From: Pachyseris speciosa
Taxonomy: Eukaryota > Cnidaria > Anthozoa > Scleractinia > Pachyseridae
Length of the DNA stretch: 64,000 nucleotides
Direction: 5' to 3'
Assembly (NCBI GenBank): GCA_016490735.1
Contig: JAEMWC010001469.1
Coordinates: 32,501-96,500 of the forward strand
The position numbers and the translations under genes were made by a program. Positions 21,254 through 34,349 of the stretch are shown one piece after another (within the stretch, counting starts at the first letter, position 1; each line of letters starts with the position of its first letter). The notes beneath the pieces are model-generated. The model saw nothing but the letters and a program-made list of their open reading frames with translations. It was not told the DNA's origin and ran no database searches.

Positions 21254-21759
21254 AGAATCCTAATGCACTCAATTATGAAATTACGGGAGGAATTCTCAGC
21301 CAACGAGGTAAGCAACAGGTAAGCCCTCTGTAAGGGAACATAATCTGGCGTTTTAAGCAATGTTTGGGCGAAAGACGTTTATAACCTTGGTCAGGTGATT
21401 TTCTGAAGTATAGAATTTAAGTTCCAACTGTTTTTACAAATGTTTTCTGTTTTTGAAAAGGTGTATTAGTTTTGATTTCCTTGGTATGAATACATTTTCG
21501 TGTTTCATGGGCAGACAACACCGGAGCGAAACACTCGTTTTGCAAAATACCTTTCGCCGCACATGTACATGCATCCTTATCTTACTTACCCCGCTGTTTG
21601 CTTACACAAGCAGCTGTTTATTGGTCTGTGTTTTCACCTCAAAAGTCGTATAAAAACACGCTTTCTCGAAAATTCTTAAATTGGACCAAATAGTTTCACT
21701 GCACAGACCTACAGACCTATTCATTCCAAGCTACCAGGCTCGCCCTAATTTTGGCAAAA

Positions 21760-21860
21760 CCACCTGGCGGGGGGAGGGGGGTACTCCCCTATTCGGGCTA
21801 TATAGGCATCGGTCGAGGGGTGCACAAAATACACATGATCCAAAAAGGGTATGGTTTGAA
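21760..21860 (+). mobile_element. truncated MITE related to 16848-17561
   Basis: GGGGGTACTCCCCTATTCGG, then GGGCTATATAGGCATCGG and AAAAGGGTATGG. Only one end is present. Confidence 0.5.
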
Positions 21861-21942
21861 AAAAAGTGTAGAAAGGTTTGTGGTGAATGTTATTTCTGGT
21901 TCAGTTGACAATTGACATTCAGAAGCTTTGGAAATATGTAGA

Positions 21943-22085
21943 CTATTTTATTATTTATTTATTTCTTTATTTCAAGATTTGTACATAAAGAATATATACC
22001 TGTAGGTGATTAGATCAAAAGGATATAACATCCCCTACAAGGTTCAACCACCTTACCCAACCCCATAAACCTACAAACAATACAT
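21943..22085 (-). mobile_element. probable retroelement 3' end
   Basis: The minus strand ends in an AAATAAAGAAATAAATAAAT tail (down to 21943) after a short non-coding stretch. No coding part is seen. Confidence 0.3.
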
Positions 22086-22119
22086 TTATCTACATGTACT
22101 ACATGATTGTAATTGTTTT

Positions 22120-23915
22120 CTAAGCATGGGATCCAATCAGCAGATTTTTGATAGCTGCTGCAATAAATATTAAATTGCGGTTCTTGTGAAAATGTGGTGT
22201 TTTAAATGCCAGGACTGTGGAAAAGTGATCAGAATTCACTCAGTTTTCCTGAAATAAGTATTATTTTGTCTTTAGCAACTATTGCATGTTGTATTCATTG
22301 ACTGAGGCCTGAAAATTACAAAAATGGAAAACCCACAGTTGCTTGCAATGATACTGAAATACATGAACAAAAATTACTGACATGAAGAATTGGATTCAGA
22401 CAATGTTTTTGACTCAAGAAGTGCATGGTGCCAGAAATAGGCTTTCTACAGAAAAAAATGATTATAGTCTTTCTGCATTGAATAGACGTGTGCAGTACTA
22501 ATTAAGTGAACAAACATGTTTATAGATCTACACTGTATAACTTTGAGTTGCTTCTTGTCAGGACTTCTGATAGGTCGCAGAAAAAAAGTTAATTTTCACA
22601 GGATTTTCAGGGGTAAATTTACGGAAAAGTCAGCTGATTTCACAGGAACTTTTGGGGGCAAACTTTGCCGAGAAACAATCAGTAAAAACAGCTAATTTTG
22701 TTGGAATGTTTTTGGCAAATTTTGCTAAACTCGATCAATTTTACGTTGATATGACCAACGTTGTTTAACGTTTTTTAAGGGGGAGTTACACCTGAATGCT
22801 ACATTTTTGTCACCTTTTGACCTCCTTATTATCTTCTCAAGATTTCATGCAATCCAAAAAAGCCATCATAGTTTGGTAGTGCATAACTCCATAAATATCT
22901 CAGAATTTTTGGGTGATTTTTACAGTGTTTGTGAGGAAGAAGAGAAGGTGGGAGGAGAGAGTAAGGGATGGTGAGAAAAATGAAGATTTTAAGGTGATTA
23001 AAATTTAAATTTGTTCCTTATTTCACTCATTTTTGAGGTCTTGGATGGTTGCATCTTTGATAGGCCTTAATGTTACTGTGTGATGCAGTTACAAGGCTGT
23101 GGTCTAGCGGCGCCTGGTCGCCTGAGGCGACTAACTTTTGACATTGGACGACTGGGAAAAATTATTGGTTGCCCGACCGGGCATCTTTGTGCGAAGTTTT
23201 TGTGCAATAAAGGAAACGAAAGTTTATAACACATTAGTTTTGGTTTATTTGTTTAGTGAAGCATTGCGAGAAAACTTCTTTCCCAAAACTGCGAGATCAG
23301 TTGCACTTTTGTTGACTTGACAATTCGTTCCAGTTGATTTATCATGACTAACCTAACCCCACTTGACATGCACGTGACAAGCTGCACGAGCCACAAATAT
23401 GTCCGCCACTTTAAAAAAACTCTGCGCTGTATCTCAAAGCTTAAAATTAATAATGTCCTCATCAAATGGTCTTATTCTAGTTTATTTATAAGTGTTTCAG
23501 AAGTTGTTGGTGGGCTGACAGTTCGAAACATTTATCTTTGTAGGAAAGATTAGAAAAAAACAACAGTTGTCATTTAATATGCAAATTATTCTGCGGTTTT
23601 CATTTGTGTTAGGTCTGCTTCTTGTCAACCTTCAGCCTCAGTTTTGTTTCCGTACCACAAAGAAACAAAATAAACTTTGCCACGATAAGCAGCCACAGAA
23701 AATAATTAGAGATAGAGTTTTTCTTTTGTTCCCTTGTTGCTTTACACAAGTCCCACAAAACAACATGTGTAGGCTTTGTCCATGGTTGCAAAATTGTTGC
23801 TATTTTTAATTTAATGATGAGGTTTGTGATAATCAAAAACAACACACGATCAGAGAAATTAAAAAAAAAAAAGGTTCAAGACTAAGAAAGCTTGAATTTG
23901 CTGCTTGCTGCTATA
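22120..23915. other. duplicated flank left of the CACTA-like element, no gene seen
   Basis: A GGCGCCTGGTCGCCTGAGGC phrase lies at 23109. Short frames near 23253-23845 are shared by both copies but show no known protein. Confidence 0.4.
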
Positions 23916-23930
23916 TCCCTGGTAGAAATC

Positions 23931-24620
23931 CTATCCAGGATCCTAACTAGGATCCTAACCTAAGATCCTATTAGGATCCTTAATAGGATCCTGTAGGATC
24001 CTATAGGATCTTAAGTAGGATCCTGCAGGATCCTTCAAGATCCTAACTAGGATCCTACAGGATCCTATAGGATCCTATAGGATCCTGTAAGATCCTAGAT
24101 AGGATCCTGTAGTATCCTACAGGATCCTGAATAGGACCTTTTCCTTCCTAGATCAAAATTGTTTACTATGCAGGATCCTAGCAGGATCTTGTGCAGGATC
24201 CTGGTCAATGTATAGGATCTTACACAGGATCCTATTTATTTTATAGGATCTTGCACAGGATCCTACTTCTTTTTATAGGATCTTACACAGGATCCTACAT
24301 ATTTTATGGGATCTTATGCAGGATCCTACTTATTTTGTAGGATCTTGTACAGGATCCTACTTCTTTTTATAGGATCTTGCACAGGATCCTACATATTTTA
24401 TGGGATCTTACATGCTGTACACAGGATCCTACTTATTTTGCAGGATCCTACTTCTTTTTATAGGATCTTACACAGGATCCTACATATTTTATGGGATCTT
24501 ACACAGGATCCTACTTATTTTGTAGGATCTTGTACAGGATCCTAGTTTTTTTATAGGATTTTGCACAGGATCCTAGTTCCTTTATAGGATCTTGCATAGG
24601 ATCCTACTTATTTGATGGGA
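23931..24620. repeat. left AGGATCCT palindromic array, copy 1
   Basis: There are dozens of AGGATCCT units, at first almost abutting (23938-24135), then spaced about 20-30 bp with alternating AGGATCTT or GGGATCTTA half-sites. The spacers also repeat (CTTATTTTG, CTTCTTTTTAT). The core GGATCC is fully self-complementary. Confidence 0.95.
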
Positions 24621-26514
24621 TATCTTACACATACATCAGATCATCACCAGATTATAGAATGTTACACACAGGGTCCTTTTTATTGAATAAGATCTTGTAC
24701 ACAGTCTTTCTTTACAGAGGATGCTGCAAGAATCCTGGTTAATATTGAATTATATTATTACTAATGGTAACTTGAAAGTGATTGATAACAATTCATAAAG
24801 ACAAAAAATCTGTTTATTGGACTGCTTTTGGACCTATTTATGTGACATAAAATTAAGTCATGATTTTGCTACTTGGTACACCTATCAAAATGATTGCTAG
24901 CCAGCAGAGCATTTGAACACTGGTAAGCTGAACTCAGATTAAAAACAAACATACTATATGTAGATGTTTATTAACCTCGCCATCAATAACAGTAAACTCA
25001 TACTAGTTCTTACACAGGCTTGTATAAATAAGCCCTGAGTAAACAATGAAACGTTTTGACATGGTGTTTGTCACACCAAAAATTCAGTTGCTAAACAGAT
25101 TAACAATGTTTGATCAAATAAAATGAACCCTTAAAAGGCTTTTATATTTTGTACAGCTAAAATTCTGACAAATACTAGTTGTTATCAGATAAATATTTTA
25201 TCCATTTGTTAATACAGATGTAAGTATGACTCCAATTGTGTTAAATAATTAATACCTTGTTTTTGCTGAGCTAACCATTGAAATAAAATAAGCAGCTTTT
25301 ATAACATAATTATGAAATGTAAGAATGAAATTACTTACCAATAATATTACTGACTTTAACAGGACATTGTGGGTATAAATCTCACCCCAAAAAGGTACAG
25401 GTTCAGTTGTTTTTTGTTTCATTTGAGACATGTATCAAAAACTATATTACAGCACATGATTGAACTGGAAAAAATCGGTTTCTATACCCTAATAATTTAT
25501 TATTTTCCACATTATATATACCGGGAAATCCTGGTTATAATGCACTGTATCTCAGGAGGGGGAGGCTATAAATGGTATTAAAGAAATGTTTCAGAAGGAG
25601 CTAATGAGGAAAATGAACTAGCACCATCAAGTCCTTGTACAGTCTATGGTGAAATTGCTGCTTATCTTAAGGAGTTAAGGCAAAAGTAGAAGGGGGGCTT
25701 ACCGGATATATCCAAGGTAGGGGAGGTGGGCTATAACCAGGATTTTACAGTACATATAGAATCTTTAATGTCCTTATTAAACTGTTCATTCATATCATAG
25801 TTAATAGAGGGAACTGGTTATGAAGCCCAGTAAACATCAAAGGAGCAAAACAACGGGGCCAAGATTTATGTTGGAAGGTCCATGACTGTGCACAAACATG
25901 CATAACCACATATTGTTATTTGTGCATGGTCAACCCCCAAAATTACAAACAAAAACATATGACAAAGAACTTTGCTAGGATTCATAACAATTTCCCTCTG
26001 TTTAAACTATGTTCATATTGATCTCAGAAGTGAAATGGTACGTTCATATTAAAATTACCCTTCAAACACTGGGAATTAGTATTTTAATACATTTGTATTT
26101 AATAGTTTATAATGTGTTGTTCCAAAAAATATCCATACTAATCTCATGGAAGGACTTTTGGATTGAAGCTCCTTACCCATCTAGAAATTCCATTTTAGCT
26201 ATATACACTGAATACATTCAGCTAAAATTTTAGCTTTTAAGACCCCCTTATAACCTTCTTTCAGGTAAGTATTAGTATTTTCTGGAACAACACAGTGGGG
26301 AAAGTAGAATTTCAATAATTCAGGCCTTCAAGGGAAACACATTTACGTGCATGTGAGCTCATTTTATTGAGGGATAAAAAACACTTTCTGTAATGAGCCA
26401 TGCACGGTGGGGAAAATGAGAAAACTTAAGGGCATACTTACAGTTTGAGTCACCATTATGTTTGAATTATCAAGAATATACATGTAGGAAAATGAACGAA
26501 CAGTTAAAACTCAG

Positions 26515-28381
26515 TTAAGAGCTATAATTTTTCCTATACTGTTTTAATTTGTCAAGACATTTTTGGTTCATTGAGACTCGGATCTCTGGCCAGCTTCTCT
26601 CAAACACTCTGTCGCTGAATTTGATCCGGATGCACCCTGCAAATTTAAGGGAATAGAAATTTATTTTAGTTTGTGTATATATTATGGAAAATATACTCCC
26701 TAGACAGTTGAAATACTCTAAAGTTTGACAATAATTGTTATAAAGACACAAGTTGACATAGTACAACTGAGTCTCCCTGTATGGACAACTCTGAATAACT
26801 AACACTCAGCTCAGTTGTCCACTTGAAGAGGCTGGTTTAACTTACAAGTTAATATTTCTCGGTCAGGTAAAAGCTTTAAATTGTCATGGATAATGTTTTG
26901 TGAGTCCTAATGAGATATAGATGCAGAGTGCCAAATGTACTTTTTTACTTTATTGCAAAGTATGGAAGTTACTCACTTTTAATAATGTTTATTTTGTTTT
27001 GATCCAGAGCTTTTTTTTAGAATTTGTTTCTTTTGGCTCAACAGCACCCTCCCTCATTTCCTCATCAGTAAAGACATGGGCCATCAATGCTGTTGCATAT
27101 AATGTTGGCTTCTTGGCCTTTGCTGACACGTCAAGTATCAAGTTGACACCTCCTATTACCTGTTGAAACATTGAAAACATTAGAAAGCTGAAATAAGAGC
27201 ATGCCTTTTTTATTATAATCATTTCCATATCAAAGAACATAATAATTTACTGCACAGTAATGCATCAGAGGCTGGTGACAAACAGAAATTTCATTTCAAG
27301 GAGCCAAACTCAGAAGTTACAATCCCTGGCTGCTTAATATAGCAAGGATTATCAGTCCTGCATATGACCACATAGTCTAGATAAACATTATTTACCGGTA
27401 ACAATTGAAAGTAGCAAATGAATAAGAAACATGCATATTAAATGTTCTAACAAAAAGGCCAGAACTCACAAAATCAGGATCATTTGCTATATCATCAGAC
27501 ACTGAAGTTATCTCCTGGGCATGACCAGCTGATGACTGTGGTGGGCTTGAGCTTGGTGTTAAATGTCCCTGGAAACAAAAGCAAGATGATAGCGTAATTG
27601 GTTCAACCATTTTGTAAAGCCCTGGAATGGGAGGGATAGTCCCAGGTTACAAAGTTTTTGTTTTTTCCAAAGCTAGCAAGCAATGATCCATGCGTGGTCA
27701 CAATTTAATGCAACCAAGATCAAGGCAAAAAAGATTGGCTGTAAGTGAACAAGTGTTACAAAATGAATCTAAAAACCTTTTTCATTCCTTTGATCTTTTC
27801 TTCTTATCAAGTACATGTTATTTACTTTGATTGAGTATTCTTTTTCATACAGTGAAACTACATGTACAAAACAAAAAGGCTGGAATTTTGATTTTTAATA
27901 ATCAGATCTATGCATTTTCTCACTGTTCTGTGACTGATGCTCACAAGAAGTACTCTGACTGTGGATTTCTTACTGTATTGTAATTGTAAGATCTTACATT
28001 GTCTCGGTAAATACAACCAATTTCAGAAATTAATTAGCAGTTTTCACACTTATTTCACATGTACTATGTGAATATCATTTTATATGCAGTTACATGTATG
28101 ACATGCTGGTACATTGTAAAATCTAAAAATGCATTAATTTAATTTGTTATTTTGATTGCAACATATGGGGGCGTACATACCACTTTACCAACTAGCTTGG
28201 GTTGAGTTGGTGTTGAACATGAGTGTGAAGATGTTGCTTTGCTTTCTGGTGATACTCTGTGCTCAGCGATTCTTCCTAAGATGTCGATAATGGTGTCCAG
28301 TTTTCTATTTAGCCCAACAAATAGCCCCTCCAACTTAGTAACCTCTGGCTGTTCTGTTCCACGAAAACCATTTACTCGTTC
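26515..28381 (-). pseudogene. BEN-domain gene, 3' exons, copy 1 (frameshifted)
   Basis: Four minus-strand exons have canonical splice sites: A 28381-28181, B 27568-27470, C 27159-26977 and D 26636-26515. A encodes ERVNGFRGTEQPEVTKLEG and an amphipathic LNRKLDTIIDILGRI. B is Ser/Pro-rich. C and D together give the BEN fold blocks ALMAHVFTDEEMREG, LDQNKINIIK and WPEIRVSMNQKCLDKLKQ. A and B end in phase 0. Exon C here is 183 nt, one base short (in the T-run at ~27008-27018), which turns ALDQNK into LWIKTK and a stop. Copy 2 has 184 nt and is in phase with D. BEN domains bind DNA and mediate protein contacts in chromatin factors and viral proteins. The upstream 5' exon(s) were not found. Confidence 0.7.
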
Positions 28382-28499
28382 CTTTAGTGTCAAATATAAA
28401 CAGATGACAGTTTATAATACTGTAAGGTAAGATATGAAAAACGGTCACTTTCGTTCTTGTCCAAGGCCATATTTGGTAAAAATCGCTACATTTCTTGCA

Positions 28500-28585
28500 T
28501 TTCAAATGAAGAATGATCCTCGCAGTTCCTTTTCGCAATTGCATAAATTGCATTTATAACTGCGAGGATCATTCTTCATTTGATT
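28500..28585. repeat. small foldback, copy 1
   Basis: AATGAAGAATGATCCTCGCA (from ~28506) and its reverse complement TGCGAGGATCATTCTTCATT (~28561-28580) face each other across about 35 bp. It is shared with copy 2 at ~59078-59162. Confidence 0.8.
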
Positions 28586-29014
28586 TCATTTCTGCAGTTC
28601 AAATATGATTCATTTCTGATCATATATCATTCACACTTTCTTGCATTTATTGGATATCCAAATTTAAAGGGCATTCCATTTCGTGCTCACAACTAACAGT
28701 TAAGGCAATATTCATTCGATTGGGAAAGTTGCAATGTTTTGAAGCATGGGAGTTTTTTACGGCCGGTTTTGGCCGGCACAGGTGCCAATGGGTTAAGGGA
28801 AATACAACATTAATTTTATGTGAAGTGGTTTCAACTTAACAGTCCAACTAAAGTTACTTTACGGCCTGTAAAACCCAGGTCTTGTACTGGTGTAAATTGG
28901 TAATTGTGTATCAGCAACATTCTGCTGGAAGGCTTAAAGCTGAAAAATGCCCAGGAACATCCCTGAATTGAACAATAAGTGTGATTATTCATTCCACTCT
29001 CTATTTCTTAACAG

Positions 29015-30770
29015 AACACTGGGATGAAATGAAGAGTTTTACAGATGACTTTGTGCATGAACCAGGTGTTTATAGAGACATCATGGATGGAAGAGTATAC
29101 CAAGGACAAAGTGCTTCCATTAAGGATGATGGTTACTTCGATCCCTATCACACTATACTGGCACCTTGATGGCGCTCCTGCCCTGAAGTCCAAGAGCATG
29201 TCTTTATGGCCCATACAAAGTTTTATGGCTGAACTGCCTCTGAATTTGCGCTATTCATACAAGAACATCCTCTTGTCTGGCTTGTGGTATGGAAAGAAGA
29301 AGCCTAATATGCAGGTGTTTCAAAACAGTTTTGTAACTCAGGTTACATCTCTCAGAGATGGCTTCCAGTTCCCCAACATCCAAAGAACACAACCATTCAA
29401 ATTGTCTATCAATGGACAGGCTGCAGACTTGATGGCTAAGGGCCATCATTAAACTTTAAGTTATTTTGTGGAAAATGGGGATGTAGTGTTTGCTTGCACC
29501 CAGGAAGACGACTTCCAGGTCGTGGCAATAGAAGAATATATCAATATTCACCGAACAGCTTTCCAAGGAGAAACCACGAAGATTCCATCTGCCACTCATT
29601 GTTAGCTGCAGAAACTAAGGAACCCGTCTTTGGCTTATAATCCTCCCCTATCCACTCCATCCTGAAAATCCCTGATATGCTGCTGTTAGACTACATGCAC
29701 CAGGTTCTTGAGGGAGAGTACACAAGAAGGCTGTCCAAGTGGCTTGGAGGATCCTGCCCAAGTGAGATTACAATCAGTAAAGCAGACCAGGGAAACATAA
29801 GCCACAAACTTGACAGTATGACGTTACCCCATGATTTCAAGAAAAAAATTCAGGCCTATTGAAGAGTTTCGCAGATGGAAAGCAAGTGAAAAAGAGCTTC
29901 TCTTTCTTCATGTTGGTTTGCCAGTTCTGAAAGATTTTCTTCCTGCAGAACACTTCTACCACCACAGTCTTCTTGTGACAGCAATCAGAATCCTGTGTGA
30001 GGATGAAGTCACAGACCACGATATTGATATAGCTGATGCAATGCTGACTAGCTACACCCGCTTACTACCAACTCTTTTTGATGACAGTGAGTGCACATAC
30101 AATTCACATTCCCTCACTCATTTCCCTGAGCAGGTCAGAAATCATGGGCCACTGATTCTCCATTCTACATTTGCTTTCGAGTCCATGCTTGCCCACCTAA
30201 AGCGTCTGTTTCATGGTTTGCGTGGAATTTCCGATCAGATTTGCAAGAAACTGGGGGTCACACAACATGCCAGTCAACATGTACAAAGAAATGTGCAAGG
30301 AAATGATTCTGCAGTTGAATTTGCAAAGAACTTGATGGCACCAGCTAAGTCAAAGTTGATTCAACTAGAAAATCAGAGACAAATCAGAGCTAACAACATC
30401 ACAAAGGATGATGAAACATGGCCAGGTCTTTCATGGACTGAACTATGTTTGCAGGCGGAATTCTGCAAGCTATCTAGTCGAGTTTAAACTGCATGGTGAT
30501 GAGCAACCAAGCTATGGAGAGGTGCAGTATTTTGCCAAGTACCGAAATGTTGGTTATGCTGCCATCAACGTTTTCAGGAACACTGGACTAAACATTTGCC
30601 AAACAGGACTTGCAGATCCCATTGACCTAGTTGTGAGAGAATTTGTCTCTTCACATGTGCTAGGCTGCCACTTCATTGGTGTACAGCGAACTGCAGCTTA
30701 CGAGATCATTCAATGTGATCATTCAAGAGTTATCAGCATGATTAGAAACTTTACAGGAGACTGTATATGA
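29015..30770 (+). pseudogene. CACTA-type transposase (Transposase_21/TNP2-like), copy 1
   Basis: After an acceptor (TTTCTTAACAG) the frame reads HWDEMKSFTDDFVHEPGVY. One frameshift later comes LYWHLDGAPALKSKSMSLWP, then NILLSGLWYGKKKPNMQVF, the core of the Transposase_21 family with an LDG aspartate. Further blocks in shifted frames are LLDYMHQVLEGEYTRRLSKW, HSLTHFPEQVRNHGP, FESMLAHLKRLFHG and the C-terminal YGEVQYFAKYRNVGY, ending at 30768-30770. Stops and frameshifts between blocks (about 29130, 29450, 29640, 29860, 30470) are almost all shared with copy 2, so decay predates the duplication. It presumably once cut the element at its ends. It is inactive now unless several breaks are introns. 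Confidence 0.75.
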
Positions 30771-30779
30771 ACTATTATA

Positions 30780-32375
30780 AGTATTTTACACATATCTATT
30801 TAGATTCATTTTCTACTTTGATGCCATTAAGTTTGCAATTTGAATTTTTGTATCTAGGTGTAAGAACGGAAAGCAAAATACATTAATTTTATTCCAAAGA
30901 ACTGGACTTGAGATCCAAGTTGTTTCCAGTGTGATTGTAAGCTTGCTTCTACCAGTGTACAGGTTCAGTGGTTCAAAAAGTTTAAATTTTTACTTGTATC
31001 TGATTGGTACCCGCCTTGGACATTGGCTTCAAATTTTGTAAAGTCATTAGACATCATGCATAAATTAAATTGTGCTTGTTGCAGTCTCTCCCCGATACTT
31101 TTCGGCCTAACCTTTGGATATTTTTTTTGCCCTGGTGGTAATCTCATTGGAAGCTCCTTCTATTACTGAACATGTGTCGTTTTGTTTACTGAAATCTATA
31201 ATTCTGATACACAATACTCTCACGTGTGGCCTCTGTCGTGCAATAGAATATTATACCCAAAACTGATTTTGTTCATCAACCTTGCTTTTTTTTTTTCAAA
31301 AATCTCTTGCTTTCCATTGAAATCGACCCATTTTTTTAAGTTACCAGGATTTTTTATAATTTTTATCACCAAAATAAATGATGAAAGCACAAAACAGAAG
31401 TTGAATGGTCTGTTTGTGTACATACGCTGCAAGGTTGTGGGTGCTGGGTTGAGCCTCACATCATTTAAAGTTGCTCGAATTTTCTCAAGGTTAAAGTAAT
31501 AATGAAAAAACTACAGGGTAACAGCCATTTTTTGGAAGAAAAAGCGATCAAAGTGAAGTTTGTGACTGATCGAGACAAGGTTAATTTGTTTCCTTTTGCG
31601 GTTTCATCTCGCATCTGATTGGTGGCTACGCAAGGGACCCGTCAAAATCAAATCAAAGTGTTTATGGTTTTTTGACTTTCACAGTAACTATCATGTATCA
31701 GTATAAATCTACTAGCATTCTATCACTAATGCCGTTTCCTGATTGGCTACGCTACTCGCTATCTATTCTGTGATAGATAGTGAATAGTTATTGAAAACAA
31801 AATGGCAGCCAGTTATTTGTGTTTTCAAAGTTGAATGCCTAGTAGATTTATAATAAAACAATTAGATTATCTGCTCTCAGTTTCTATGGGTGATAGCTTT
31901 CATAATCATCCGATTGAAATGTCGAGCTCATAATCTAATTGTTAAATATTACATCCTACAGGTAGATCAGAGTAGGTGATATCTGACCCTCTATATGAAA
32001 AGGAGGCATAAATGATTTCACAGAACTGCACAACATTTGAACGTTTCCAGCAAAAACTCCCATTTATGCATACAGAAGCATTTTAAACAAAAACATCCTT
32101 ATGGCTAGAAATGCTAGCAGATAAAATTTATTTTTGTACAAAACATTAAGGTCCCAGGGGCACCCTGAATTTCATAGCTGGCACTCTCTGGGATTCCTAT
32201 GGTATTATTTATTTATTTTATATAATTAGAGAACAGCCTTGTACTATAGAGCCAAGTATTTTAAAGCATAATAGCAACACTCATACAGTCTTTTACTTTA
32301 AAACATATTGCTAAATGATTTCAAGACAAGTTCTTTACCCATCTTCTTAATTACTGTATCAAAATCTATGATGTT
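30780..32375. other. non-coding part between transposase and right array, copy 1
   Basis: No gene is seen. Poly-T and AT-rich stretches are present, identical in copy 2 apart from scattered changes. Confidence 0.4.
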
Positions 32376-32379
32376 AGAG

Positions 32380-32850
32380 CAATTCTGATCTTATCAAGAT
32401 CATAGTAAGATCCTTGTGCAAGATCTTGTTAAGATATCCTAGCAAGATCCTGTAAGATTGTATTAAGATTGCACACAGATTTTAGTAAGATCAAGTAAGA
32501 TCTTGTTAAGATGACATAGGCAGATACTGGATCTTGTTTTAACAGGATCATATCTCTAGCTAGGATCTTCAAAGATTCTTTCCAATTCTTGCATTAGATC
32601 CTGAGCAGGATCCTACTTCCAGTCAGGATCCTGAATGAAGTTCCTACATCATATACAATCCTGCATAGGATCCTGTTCCTATTTAGGATCCTGAATAGGA
32701 TCATGTTCTTATTTAGGATCCTAAAATAGGATCCTGTTACTGCTTAAGATCCTGAATAGGATCCTGTTCCTATTCAGGATCCTATAGGATCCTATTGGAT
32801 CCTATAGGATCTTATAGGATCCTACAGGATCCTACATAGGATTTCTACCA
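32380..32850. repeat. right AGGATCCT palindromic array, copy 1
   Basis: It starts with AAGATCTT/AAGATCCT variants (32388-32560) and becomes pure AGGATCCT towards the end (32600-32838). Unit purity therefore rises towards the terminus, mirroring the left array. Confidence 0.95.
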
Positions 32851-32981
32851 CACTGTAAAACAAACCTCTACCATTAAAAAAATATTTAAGTGAACGATCA
32901 AAACAGAACTGATGCAAAACAGCAGCAATGCGTTTGTAGATTGGTTAGTAAAATTCTTTTTACTACCCATGCAAAAATAAA

Positions 32982-33225
32982 TGTGTGATCACATGTGTGA
33001 TCACACTTTAAAAGTGTGATTGAAGTGTGATCCTTGGAATCACACTTTATCCCACTAATAATCACACTTTCCATGTGTGATTTTTCAACATTCACACATT
33101 CAGAAGCGTGATGAGAAGTGTGATGTAGAAAGTGTGACAGCTGATCCCAGATCAAAGAATCACACTTTTCAATGATGCACTTGCTATCTAAGAGTTAGTG
33201 AAAGATTTGTTCATAAAGTGTGATA
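32982..33225. repeat. GTGATCAC palindromic array, left end of 6.2 kb element
   Basis: ATGTGTGATCACATGTGTGA opens the array. GTGTGAT, AAGTGTGAT and ATCACACTTT recur about 15 times in both orientations. The unit GTGATCAC is self-complementary. Confidence 0.95.
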
Positions 33226-33229
33226 GTTT

Positions 33230-34030
33230 TCACACCAAGCCTCTGAGAAAGACAATATCTCTCCAAACTCACTTTATGTCAGCCCAAGAAACAGCATACC
33301 AACAGGGTATGGGTAGGGTACACTCCTAGTGTAGTGCTCCTAGTATAGTGCATACTGTTTCAGGAGTATACCCATTAAAGTATTAAAGGTACATATTATG
33401 TAAGTGGGTGTATACCTTTTCAATTGAAGCAGCTGCAATGCAAAAACTCTATGTGCTGTCAGGCAAATGCCACATTAGTTGGATATTTTTCTTATACATG
33501 TAGTTAATTAGCTTGCATGTGAAATATGTTCTCTTTTTGAAAGTACATATAAGGAATTTTGATAGAACTGCAGCTTATGTCAGAAAATGAACAGGATGGT
33601 AACACTCTCAAAGGATTAACCCAATATGTGAACCCGATTAATCTCCTGCACTGACAATGAAGCTAGCATAACAAGATGCAGTGGCTAAAAAGTGTGTTAA
33701 TTGGACTGGTTCAAGCGATGGCCTATAGATCATTGTGTTGTGTTCTTGGCCAAGAAAACTACATCTCACAGTGTCTCTCTTCACCCAGGAGGTTAAATGA
33801 TTGCTGCTGGGAGCTAAATTGTAATCAACAAGTATTCCATCTAGGGGTACTTTAGTATAATTCAAAGGGTGCTTTGTGCTATTGAACCTGGAATGAATTG
33901 CTGGCCCAATAAGTCACCTTGTCCTCTATGCAGTTGCATCTTTTTAATTTGGCTCATTCAGCCTATTGGGTGGAACACAAGCTTTATTTACTTTACAAAA
34001 CCTTCAGTCATGCTCCACTAAATTTGGAAA
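33230..34030. other. non-coding segment inside the 6.2 kb element
   Basis: No gene is seen. A short GGGTA/GTATACCC-rich patch is at 33300-33420. Confidence 0.4.
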
Positions 34031-34034
34031 TATG

Positions 34035-34345
34035 AGCCACAGTTTTATGAAAATGCCTTGAATTTTCTGTGAATACCCCATGAAAGCCATTTAATGGCCC
34101 ATGAAAATTGCAAAATGTAATTTCATGGGCTCTTTTGTGGCCATGAATTTTCCATGAAATTGTAGCATTTTATTTCATGACCCATGAATTTGGCACGGAG
34201 AGACATTAATGAGCCATGAATTTGCCATGAAACTCATCACATTATATATTTCATGGCCAATGAAAGTCATGTGTTTGGACTTTCATGGGCCATGAAAATG
34301 GCTGGTGGTGTGGTCTTCGATTTCATGGGCCATTAATAATCCATG
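34035..34345. repeat. TTCATGG/CCATGAA palindromic array, left
   Basis: Repeated units include CCATGAAA, TTTCATGGGC and the palindromic TTTCATGGGCCATGAAA (~34281), about a dozen half-sites. The partner array is at 38180-38625. Confidence 0.9.
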
Positions 34346-34349
34346 AAAC

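Larger units (their letters stand above)
23920..32850 (+). mobile_element. CACTA-like (EnSpm) transposon with AGGATCCT sub-terminal arrays, copy 1
   Basis: The ends are inverted: TGGTAGAAATCCTATCCAGG on the left, and TGGTAGAAATCCTATGTAGG from the right on the minus strand. Both run directly into arrays of the self-complementary unit AGGATCCT. The interior encodes a Transposase_21/TNP2-type pseudogene (29015-30770, plus) and a BEN-domain gene (26515-28381, minus), arranged divergently around ~28.4-29.0 kb. Long sub-terminal motif arrays and a TNP2 transposase are hallmarks of CACTA elements. I could not find a clear short target duplication, and because flanks are duplicated too, the two copies do not represent two independent insertions. 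Confidence 0.75.

Noticed and set aside
24306..24545. 79-codon frame GSYAGSYLFCRILYRI and its twin at 54881
   Set aside because: A translation of the AGGATCCT array. The repetitive peptide follows from the DNA repeat.
23931..24620. CRISPR-like array
   Set aside because: Units are 8 bp palindromes with irregular spacing and repeated, not unique, spacers, in a eukaryotic transposon end. There are no cas genes.
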